A stretch of DNA of 64,000 bases. It comes from Sandaracinaceae bacterium. Lineage in GTDB: Bacteria; Myxococcota_A; Polyangia; Polyangiales; Sandaracinaceae. The stretch lies in contig JAVJQK010000070.1 of assembly GCA_040218145.1 (NCBI GenBank), positions 62,001 to 126,000 of the forward strand, read 5' to 3'. Below, in pieces: positions 49,883 to 56,661 of this stretch; position 1 is the stretch's first letter, and each line of letters begins with the position of its first letter. Position numbers and translations under genes: made by a program. A model generated the notes under the pieces. It was not told the origin of the DNA. It saw only the letters and a program-made list of their open reading frames with translations, and ran no database searches.

Positions 49883-51721
49883 CTATTCGTCGGGCCCGGG
49901 GTCGTCCTCTGCCGCAGCGGTATCCTCGTCCGAGGGCGGGTCGTCTGACTCACCGCCATCAGCCTGGCGCTCCCCTGCCTCGGTGACGAGCGCCGGCCAC
50001 AGTACGAGGCGAAGGGCGAGGTACCACAGATAGAGAGCGTCCGGCGTGTTGAGCGCGCCGTCGCTGAAGAGGCCGTGGGCGATGAGGTTTCGGAAGTTTT
50101 GCCCATCACGCCCAAGCAGGGCGTCCAGTTCGAAGTGGAGGCGCTCTCCGAGAATCGCCTTCAGTTGTTCGTCCTCCAGCAGTGCGCTGAGCAGCCGGTA
50201 CTGCTGGACCCCGTTCTCATCAACCCACTCAGGCAGGGTCTTCGCGACCGCGAACAGCAGGCTCCGGAGTCCGTGCTCAAGTTGGGGCGTGAGAACGTAG
50301 CACGCCGTGATGAAGTCTCCGCGCAGGCCAGCATCGAGACCTCGGATCCATGACCGCGCCCGATCGCCGCTGACGAAGGGCGAGTCCCCAATCGCGCCGA
50401 CCCACTGCTGGACGGTCGCCGGGTGCTCCAACGCGATCTGCTGGCGCGCCTGGTCGAGCACCTTCGCGTGGCAATCCCGGCGCATCGAAAGGTGCCGGAG
50501 CATTTCGGCACGGTGCGCAGCATCGACGCTGCTCGGATCGTCGAAGCTAACACCCGGCACGGTACGGACGAGTCGTCCCTCGCTATCGAAGATCGCTTGC
50601 GGGATGAACATTCGAAACGCAGATTGCTTGGCACTCTCCTCAGCAAAGCCGCGCACTTCGACGGGGTCAGCCAGCTCGACCAACATCACGAAGCGGAAGA
50701 GGGCCTCCCGAAACCCGTGCCCGGTCACTTGCCGGACCGCGTTGCGGACGTCCTCGGTGAGATCGATCGAGCCAAGCTCGATTCGCTTCATGCTCGCGAG
50801 CACGGTTGGCTGAAGTGCGCGGAGACGACGGTGCATGGCATCCCGTCGGTCACTGTTGTCGCCCGAAACGTTGCGCAGGGCTTGGATACCGTTGCGAAGA
50901 AGGCCCTGCACCATCGTGGCCTTGGCGTCCTTCGCCTCCAGCCAGTCCGCCTGAGCGACGTAGGTGTCCACTCGGCTCAGCAGGGCTTGGCGAGCGGCGT
51001 CTTCGTTGTCCGCCCAGGACTCGGCGTCCGCGAGCGTCTTCCATACGCCGCGCAGCCAGTCCCAGTTGTACGCGTCTGACTGAGGGGCAGCGACGTTCTC
51101 CTGCTCCGCCACGGTGCGGATACAGGCTGCCAGCTGCTTCGGGTCCCCCTCCTCGACTTCGATCAGGAACTGCGTCACTCCGACTCGCGCGGTCTGGCTC
51201 AGGGAGTCGTCGAGGGCGATCTCAGTCGCGAGCCGCGCCACGTCCTTCGCCGCCTCGTGGTTCTTCATGCGCGCGGCGATCCCAAGCGCACGCCGAAACC
51301 GGCTCTTCGCCTCCCTCGCCCCTTGCACGTCCGCCGCCAGGTCACGTGCGGACTCGGCGTAATCCTGGATCGCCTGTCGTGCGCGAGCGGCATCGCGACG
51401 GGCTAGCCAGTGAATGTCGTTGACGCGCGCGCGCAGCTCCGCACACAGATCTCCCGCGTGTCGCTGGAACAGCTCGAGGTCGTCATCGGAGAAGTCCTCC
51501 GGCCGAGAAGATGCGCCCTCGAACACCGGGATCAGCGGATGGCGCTCCGGGGGTCGAAGGACGAGCGAGCAGGCGTCCAACAGCCGCGTGGCGAACTCGA
51601 CATCTTCCTCCTGAATCTCGCAGTTCTTCAGCGCTGCGCTCAGGCGGCCGCGGAACTTCGCGCACAGCCGAGGGGACACGGTACCGAGGATGGATTGGAG
51701 GCTCTGGCGTTCAGCGGACAT
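49883..51721 (-). CDS. DUF4209 family protein with RNxxxHG (HEPN-like) motif
   Basis: 612 residues. It is helical throughout, without TM segments. Near the C-terminus (about 465-555) it has the DUF4209 pattern: LTPQLEHGLRSLLFAVAKTL, LLEDEQLKAILG, and DGQNFRNLIAHGL with the invariant RNxxxHG (Arg544-Asn545...His549-Gly550). The R-N-x-x-x-H arrangement is the same as the catalytic motif of HEPN ribonucleases, so nuclease activity is plausible. The tail is acidic. It lies alone between the intact tRNA-Arg and the truncated tRNA-Arg copy, on the same strand as both, so it is probably cargo of an integrated element. A defence or abortive-infection role is inference. Confidence 0.85.
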   Translation of the reverse strand: MSAERQSLQSILGTVSPRLCAKFRGRLSAALKNCEIQEEDVEFATRLLDACSLVLRPPERHPLIPVFEGASSRPEDFSDDDLELFQRHAGDLCAELRARVNDIHWLARRDAARARQAIQDYAESARDLAADVQGAREAKSRFRRALGIAARMKNHEAAKDVARLATEIALDDSLSQTARVGVTQFLIEVEEGDPKQLAACIRTVAEQENVAAPQSDAYNWDWLRGVWKTLADAESWADNEDAARQALLSRVDTYVAQADWLEAKDAKATMVQGLLRNGIQALRNVSGDNSDRRDAMHRRLRALQPTVLASMKRIELGSIDLTEDVRNAVRQVTGHGFREALFRFVMLVELADPVEVRGFAEESAKQSAFRMFIPQAIFDSEGRLVRTVPGVSFDDPSSVDAAHRAEMLRHLSMRRDCHAKVLDQARQQIALEHPATVQQWVGAIGDSPFVSGDRARSWIRGLDAGLRGDFITACYVLTPQLEHGLRSLLFAVAKTLPEWVDENGVQQYRLLSALLEDEQLKAILGERLHFELDALLGRDGQNFRNLIAHGLFSDGALNTPDALYLWYLALRLVLWPALVTEAGERQADGGESDDPPSDEDTAAAEDDPGPDE

Positions 51722-51838
51722 GGCCGGGCTCGAACTGCTTGCAGGGACACACTTCGGACACGGGCTCTCCCGCGGGCCGAGAGCAAGGTCCTGGAATCGT
51801 TGGGGATGACGCCCGGGCGGACGAACGGCGGCGCCCGA

Positions 51839-51877
51839 TTAGAAGGCCGCCGCTCTATCCGGCTGAGCTAAGGGAGC
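51839..51877 (-). pseudogene. 5' half of a second tRNA-Arg(UCU), cut in the anticodon loop
   Basis: On the minus strand the sequence begins with an acceptor strand GCTCCCT, then TA, the D-arm GCTCAGCCGGATAGAGC, and the anticodon stem/loop start GCGGC-CTTCTAA. It is a proper tRNA start with anticodon TCT. After the loop the matching GCCGC strand and the whole T-arm are missing and replaced by CGGGCGCC. By eye it matches 34 of 39 bases of the 5' half of the intact tRNA-Arg at 49825-49787. Breaks at the anticodon loop are typical of integrase crossover sites. It cannot make a functional tRNA. Confidence 0.82.
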
Positions 51878-51908
51878 TCGCTCGCCCCCGGAGAGGCGGA
51901 ACGGTGAA

Positions 51909-51982
51909 TCGGGGTGGCGGGATTCGAACCCGCGACAACAAGCACCCAAAGCTTGTGCACTACCAGGCTGTGCGACACCCCG
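51909..51982 (-). tRNA. trnP: tRNA-Pro (anticodon UGG)
   Basis: On the minus strand: acceptor CGGGGTG/CACCCCG with the C1-G72 pair characteristic of bacterial tRNA-Pro, and discriminator A. The anticodon arm is CAAGC-TTTGGGT-GCTTG (anticodon TGG), and the T-arm is GCGGGTTCGAATCCCGC. The length is 74 nt, CCA not encoded. It lies 31 bp upstream of the truncated tRNA-Arg, same strand, suggesting an original tRNA-Pro/tRNA-Arg tandem. Confidence 0.96.
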
Positions 51983-52077
51983 ATCGGGGCGGAGGTTAAC
52001 CCGATTCCCTCCACGCGGCTACCAGCCTGAAATACCGGTGCGCGCCGGCGCGTAGGGAGGGCATGGGAGGCGCTGAC

Positions 52078-52485
52078 ATGACCACCGATCTGTGCGCCGA
52101 GCCGCCGCTCGAGCTGCCGTCCAGGGACCGTCTGCTCTCCGCTGCGCGCAGGCTCGGCTGGCTCGGGCTGGCGTCGTTCGGCGCCACCGTGGCCGCGCTG
52201 TTCGGGCTCGTGTGCTCGGTGGTCTTCGCGGTGGCGTCCCTCTTCGTGGGGGCGCTGGTGCTGGCCGTGGTCGCCGCATGCGCCGTCGGCGTCGCGGTGT
52301 TGTGCGTCTTCGCCGCGGTGCTGCTCGTGGCCGCGGCGGCCCTCGCGCTCGTGCTCGCGGCGGTGGCCGGCGGGTTCGGGGTGGCGTTCGCGGCCATCGG
52401 CTACGCGCTCCGGGGCGGCCTCGCGATCTTCCGCCGCTTCGGCGAGACCCGCGCGCGCCGCACGGTGGCCAGACAGCTCGTGTGA
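52078..52485 (+). CDS. Small membrane protein, unknown function
   Basis: 135 residues from ATG 52078, which has GGGAGG 8 nt upstream; ATG 52063 is less likely. After a 30-residue cytoplasmic start come two long hydrophobic stretches (LGLASFGATVAALFGLVCSVVFAVASLFVGALVLAVVAACAVGVAVL and VFAAVLLVAAAALALVLAAVAGGFGVAFAAIGYAL), then a basic C-terminus (RRFGETRARRTVARQLV). No family motif. It is convergent with the GST gene with a 1-bp gap. It is the first gene to the right of the tRNA cluster. Confidence 0.6.
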   Translation: MTTDLCAEPPLELPSRDRLLSAARRLGWLGLASFGATVAALFGLVCSVVFAVASLFVGALVLAVVAACAVGVAVLCVFAAVLLVAAAALALVLAAVAGGFGVAFAAIGYALRGGLAIFRRFGETRARRTVARQLV

Positions 52486-52486
52486 G

Positions 52487-53239
52487 TCAGTCCAGGTCCA
52501 GCTCGGGGTAGTGCCGGAAGATCCCGTTCTCGTTGAAGGGGATTCGGCGGTCCGACTCGAGGTAGGCCTGGACGCCCGGGCGCTCGGCCACGCGGCCGTG
52601 GAGCGCGACCACGCGCGGGACGGCGCCCTCGACGCGGCGCATCGCCTTCGGGAACGCGTAGCGCAGGCCCTCGACGAGCTGGAAGAGCGAGAGGTCCACG
52701 TAGGTGCAGCGGTTCCCGACGAGCCAGTCGCTGGCCTCGTTGCGCTCGATGACGAGATCGAAGTAGCCGAGCCACTGCGGGAGGCGGTCGCTCAGGAACG
52801 CGGTCGCGGCCTTCTTCGCCTCGTCCTTCTGGTCCTCGTAGTACTTCGCGGTGCCGACCGGGTGGTGGGTGTCGTGCGCCTCGGCCACCACGTCCGCGAT
52901 GGTGAGCTGGAGCTGGCGCACCGCCTCCTGGCCCTCCTCGTCCTCGGGGGCGAGCCCGACGCGGCGGCCGAGGAAGTCGCAGATCACCGCGGTCTGCGCG
53001 ACCACCATGCCGCCGAGCTTGAGGATGGGCGGGGCGAAGGGGAGCAGGCCGGCCGCGCCGCCCTTCCGCATCTCGACGACCCGCTGCACGCCGCCGCCCG
53101 CCTCTTCGGGCATGCGCGCCACGTCGACGTAGGGCACCCCTGCGTCTTCGAGCACCAGGCGCACGAACTCGCCGCGCCCCTGGATGCTGGGCCAGTAGAA
53201 GAGCTCGAAGAGCTCGGTCTCCATCGTCTGCTCGCTCAT
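52487..53239 (-). CDS. Glutathione S-transferase family protein
   Basis: 250 residues. The N-terminal thioredoxin-like domain starts ELFYWPSIQGRGEFVRLVLEDAGVPYVDV and has the cis-Pro region LPFAPPILKLGGMVVAQTAVICDFLG. The C-terminal helical domain has ASDWLVGNRCTYVDLSLFQLVEGL, the usual N-capping box of GST (TxxD). The likely activating residue is Tyr15 (FYW). The order resembles sigma-class and S-crystallin GSTs. The role is probably detoxification of electrophiles. It is the last gene of the minus-strand run from 59463 and follows rdgB by 29 bp. Confidence 0.88.
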   Translation of the reverse strand: MSEQTMETELFELFYWPSIQGRGEFVRLVLEDAGVPYVDVARMPEEAGGGVQRVVEMRKGGAAGLLPFAPPILKLGGMVVAQTAVICDFLGRRVGLAPEDEEGQEAVRQLQLTIADVVAEAHDTHHPVGTAKYYEDQKDEAKKAATAFLSDRLPQWLGYFDLVIERNEASDWLVGNRCTYVDLSLFQLVEGLRYAFPKAMRRVEGAVPRVVALHGRVAERPGVQAYLESDRRIPFNENGIFRHYPELDLD

Positions 53240-53268
53240 CAGCGCGCGGATCTCGCAGACGGGAGGCC

Positions 53269-53868
53269 TCAGGTCAAATAACGCTCCCGAAGCGTGTTCA
53301 GCATGAGCGCGGCCGCGTTGGCGCGGTGGCTGATGGCGTTCTTCTCCGCCGCGCTCATCTCGGCCGTGGTGCGCGCGTGGCCGTGCGGCAAGAAGAGCGG
53401 GTCGTAGCCAAAGCCGCCCTGGCCCCGCCGCTCGCGGAGGATGGCGCCCTCGATGGTGCCGCGCGCGACGTGCTCGAAGCCGCGGTCGAGGTCGACGAAG
53501 GCGAGCGCGCAGACGAAGCGGCCCGTGCGCTGGGCGTCGGGCACGTCGGCCAGCTCCGCGAGCAGCTTGTCGTTGTTGGCCTCGTCGTCGCCGTGCACGC
53601 CCGCGTAGCGCGCGGAGTGGATGCCGGGCGCGAGGTCGAGCGCGTCGGCCTCGATGCCGCTGTCGTCCGCGAGGGTGGGCAGCCCCGCGTGCGCGGCCAT
53701 CTCGCGCGCCTTCTTCAGCGCGTTCGCCTCGAAGGTGTCGCCGTCCTCGAGCACGTCCGGGGCGTCCCCGAAGGCGTCGAGGCCGACCAGCTCGAAGCCG
53801 GATCCGTCGAGCAGGCGCTGGAGCTCGCGCACCTTGCCCGCGTTCCGCGTCGCGACGAGGACCTTCAT
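53269..53868 (-). CDS. rdgB: dITP/XTP pyrophosphatase
   Basis: 199 residues. It hydrolyses non-canonical purine nucleoside triphosphates (dITP, XTP) to monophosphates and so protects DNA. Conserved family blocks are all present: VLVATRNAGKVRELQRLL at the start, TFEANALKKAREMA, LPTLADDSGIEADALDLAPGIHSARYAG, GGFGYDPLFLP and EKNAISHRANA. Its ATG overlaps the rph stop by 4 nt (ATGA), the same arrangement as in many bacteria where rph and rdgB are adjacent or fused. Confidence 0.96.
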   Translation of the reverse strand: MKVLVATRNAGKVRELQRLLDGSGFELVGLDAFGDAPDVLEDGDTFEANALKKAREMAAHAGLPTLADDSGIEADALDLAPGIHSARYAGVHGDDEANNDKLLAELADVPDAQRTGRFVCALAFVDLDRGFEHVARGTIEGAILRERRGQGGFGYDPLFLPHGHARTTAEMSAAEKNAISHRANAAALMLNTLRERYLT

Positions 53869-54623
53869 CCGGCCATCAGCTTCGAGAGATCGACCCCCGC
53901 CTTGGCGAGCGCCTCCTGCTGCTTGGCGATCAGGGTCGGGATGGCGCCGAGGCCGAGGTCCACGAGGCGGTCGAAGTCGGCCTTCGCGATGGGCGCGCCC
54001 TCCGCCGTGCCCTGCACCTCGACGATGCCCTGCTTGCCCGAGGCGACGACGTTGAGGTCCACCGCCGCGCCGCTGTCCTCGTCGTAGTTGAGATCCACGA
54101 GGTGCTTGTCGCCCACCATGCCCACGCTGATCGCGGCGACCTCCTCGCGGAGGATGCCCGGCTTGATGGAGCCCTTGTGGCGGAGGACGTCGAGCGCCAT
54201 CGCGAGCGCGATGAAGCCGCCCGTGATCGACGCGGTGCGCGTCCCGCCGTCGGCGTCGATGACGTCGCAGTCCACGGTGATCATGCGCTCGCCGAGCTTG
54301 TCGAGGCGCACGCAGGCGCGCAGCGAGCGCGCGATGAGGCGCTGGATCTCCGACGAGCGGCCGTCGAGGTTGTTCCGGCTCCGCGAGCGGCGCTGGCGGT
54401 CGGGGTTGGCGCGCGGGTGCATCTCGTACTCCGCGGTGACCCAGCCGCGCCCCTTGTTCCGCATCCACGGCGGCACGGACTCCTCGACCGACGCGGCGAT
54501 GAGCACGGTGGTGCCGCCGCACTTGTAGAGGACGCTGCCCTCCGGGAAGCGCTGGAAGCCGTGGATGACCGTGATGGGACGCGGGGCGTCGCTGCTCCGC
54601 CCGTCGGGGCGCGTGATGGACAT
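53865..54623 (-). CDS. rph: Ribonuclease PH
   Basis: 252 residues. A 3'-5' phosphorolytic exoribonuclease that trims tRNA precursors and rRNA. Conserved features include GSVLYKCGGTTVLIAASVE, GRGWVTAEYEMHPRAN, the phosphate-binding RQRRSRSRNNLDGRSSEIQRLIARSLRA, ITVDCDVIDADGGTRTASITGGFIAL, and VDLNYDEDSGAAVDLNVV, ending VQGTAEG. It starts at ATG 54623. The next gene is rdgB (overlap 4 nt); the sensor kinase gene ends 45 bp upstream. Confidence 0.96.
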   Translation of the reverse strand: MSITRPDGRSSDAPRPITVIHGFQRFPEGSVLYKCGGTTVLIAASVEESVPPWMRNKGRGWVTAEYEMHPRANPDRQRRSRSRNNLDGRSSEIQRLIARSLRACVRLDKLGERMITVDCDVIDADGGTRTASITGGFIALAMALDVLRHKGSIKPGILREEVAAISVGMVGDKHLVDLNYDEDSGAAVDLNVVASGKQGIVEVQGTAEGAPIAKADFDRLVDLGLGAIPTLIAKQQEALAKAGVDLSKLMAG

Positions 54624-54668
54624 GGGCGCGGCTGTAGCACATCTCGGGGGCGCGCCCCGCGACGCACG

Positions 54669-56615
54669 TCACTCCTCGCGCAGCGCGTGCTCGGTGGCGG
54701 GCATCTCCTCGAACGACTCGGGGAACCAGAGCGTGAAGACCGTCCCGCCTTCGGGCGCGTCCTCGCAGCGGATGGTGCCGCCGTGCGCGGCGACGATCTG
54801 CATCGTCAGGGGCAGGCCGAGCCCGGTGCCGCGCTCCTTCGTCGAGTAGAAGAGATCGAAGATGTGAGGCCGCTTGTCCGGGGGGATGCCCTCTCCCTGA
54901 TCGGACACGCGGATCACCACGCCGCCGTCCATGGGCAGGCACTCGAGCTTCACCTCGCCGCCCTCGGGCATCGACTCGCGCGCGTTGCGCAGCAGGTTCA
55001 GCAGCGCCTGGCGGATCTGCGGCTCGTCGGCGGCCACGTCCGCCTGCTCCGCGTCGACCTCGACGCGCAGGGTGACGTTCGAGGTCTCGAACTCGCGCGC
55101 GACGAAGCGGCCGACCTCCTCGACGATGTCCGAGAGCCGCTCCGCCTCGAGCCGAGGCGCGGGCAGGCGCGCGAGCCGGAGGTACTCCTCGGTGACCCCG
55201 GTCAGCCGGTCGATCTCGCGCTGGATGGCGCGCAGCAAGGCCCTCGGCTCGGCGCCCGCGCCCTCGAGCTCCTCCTCGAGCAGCTCCACGTTCAGGCCGA
55301 TGCTCGAGAGCGGGTTGCGCACCTCGTGGGTCACGTGCGCGGCCATGCGCCCGATGGCGGCGAGGCGCTCGGTCTGGATGAGCCGCTGCTTGGTGCGCAG
55401 CTCCTCGGTCACGTCGTCCACCACCACGAGCACCGCGCGGCGCGGCCCCTCGGGCTCGTCGGTCCCGAACGGCGTCACGAGCACGTCGAGGAATCGCAGC
55501 TCGTCCGGGGTCACCTGGAGCGGCGCGGCCACGAGCGACGCGCGCTCGCCGCCCTCGGCCACCGCCTCGATGGCCTCGGCGAGCCCGGGCAGGCGCTCGA
55601 GCAAGCCGGTCCGGGCCAGGGTCGCGTCGAGGTGCGCGCGATCGATGCCCACCACGGCCTTCGCGGCGCGGTTCGCGGAGCGCACGAGCCCGTCGGCCCC
55701 GACGACGACCACCCCCGCGCGGAGGCCGGCGACGATCTGCTCCTGCATGCGCTGGAGCTCGCGCAAAGTCTCCGCCGCGTCGCGCAGCTGCCGATCGCGC
55801 GCGCCGACCGCGTCGACCATGCGCTCGAACTCCGCCGCGAGCTGACCGATCTCGTCGTCGCGCGCGGGGGCGATCTTGCCTGTGAAGTCGCCTTGCGCGA
55901 CCGCGACCACGCGCTTCTGCAGACGCGGGAGCGGCGCGAGCAGCCGCTGCGACCACCAGAGCACGATGAGCCCGAGGAAGAGCGCGGCCATGACGAGCCC
56001 CGCGACCACGTAGAGGAACTGGCGCTCCTGCTCGGCCGCGGTCCGGCTCGTCTGCGCGATGCGCCCCTGCACGGCTCCCCACGCGTCCCGCAGGCCGCGC
56101 GAGATCTGCTGCTCGTGCAGGCGGAGATCCTCGAGCACGCGCGCGGCCGCGTCCTCGTCGCCGCGCTCCAGCGCCTCGAAGAGCGCGTCGAAGCGCGACT
56201 CTCCCGACGCGTAGGCGGCGAGGATCGTCTGGAGATCGGCGCGCACCTCGGCGAGGTGGGCCGCGTCGTCGGCCGAGGGCTCGAGCAGCTCCGCCCGCTC
56301 CACGGCGCTGAGCGCGCGGTGCACGGTCGCGGGTCGCACGCGGCGCGCGGTCTCGAGCCAGGAGCGCGTGGCCGTCGGGTCGCGCTCGGTCAGCACGCGG
56401 TCGAGCAGGGTGCCGAAGACCGCCTGCGTCGCCTTCGCCTGACCGATGGTGAGCGCGAGCGGGAGGTAGCCCTCGTGCAGGAGGCGCAGCCGATCCGCGG
56501 TGCGCTGGTGCTGGTACAGGCTCGCCGCGCTCACCGCCCCGAAGGCCACCAGGACCAGGACGATGCTCAGGAAGATCCGCGTGGGGATCGTCAGCCGCGG
56601 CCTTCGCGCCATCAT
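54669..56615 (-). CDS. Sensor histidine kinase (HAMP-PAS-HisKA-HATPase)
   Basis: 648 residues. TM1 about 13-33 and TM2 about 200-221 enclose a helical periplasmic sensor of about 165 residues. A HAMP linker (RLLAPLPRLQKRVVAVAQGDFTGKI...DEIGQLAAEFERMVDAV) and a PAS domain (about 290-405) follow. The HisKA phosphoacceptor is His430 in MAAHVTHEVRNPLSSIG. The ATP-binding domain has N box LLNLLRNARESM, G1 VSDQGEGIP, F box IFDLFYSTK and G2 GTGLGLPLTMQIV. No response regulator is adjacent in the window, so it is an orphan kinase by context. It lies 46 bp downstream of the TPR peptidase gene. Confidence 0.93.
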   Translation of the reverse strand: MMARRPRLTIPTRIFLSIVLVLVAFGAVSAASLYQHQRTADRLRLLHEGYLPLALTIGQAKATQAVFGTLLDRVLTERDPTATRSWLETARRVRPATVHRALSAVERAELLEPSADDAAHLAEVRADLQTILAAYASGESRFDALFEALERGDEDAAARVLEDLRLHEQQISRGLRDAWGAVQGRIAQTSRTAAEQERQFLYVVAGLVMAALFLGLIVLWWSQRLLAPLPRLQKRVVAVAQGDFTGKIAPARDDEIGQLAAEFERMVDAVGARDRQLRDAAETLRELQRMQEQIVAGLRAGVVVVGADGLVRSANRAAKAVVGIDRAHLDATLARTGLLERLPGLAEAIEAVAEGGERASLVAAPLQVTPDELRFLDVLVTPFGTDEPEGPRRAVLVVVDDVTEELRTKQRLIQTERLAAIGRMAAHVTHEVRNPLSSIGLNVELLEEELEGAGAEPRALLRAIQREIDRLTGVTEEYLRLARLPAPRLEAERLSDIVEEVGRFVAREFETSNVTLRVEVDAEQADVAADEPQIRQALLNLLRNARESMPEGGEVKLECLPMDGGVVIRVSDQGEGIPPDKRPHIFDLFYSTKERGTGLGLPLTMQIVAAHGGTIRCEDAPEGGTVFTLWFPESFEEMPATEHALREE

Positions 56616-56661
56616 CCGTGATGCTAGAACGCTGCTTGCCCCTTGGCATGTTCCCGGCGGC

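Noticed and set aside
49583-49948. 121-residue ORF containing GFEPTTAGLEGRSSIQLSYG
   Set aside because: That peptide is the well-known translation of a tRNA gene read on the other strand; it covers tRNA-Arg.
51511-51999. 162-residue ORF ending GGIRTRDNKHPKLVHYQAVRHPD
   Set aside because: It is a translation through tRNA-Pro and the tRNA-Arg fragment, antisense to the DUF4209 gene.
53269-56649. 1126-residue continuous frame ending in RdgB
   Set aside because: Only the last 199 codons (RdgB) are coding; the upstream part is the shadow of rph and the histidine kinase, both clear in other frames.
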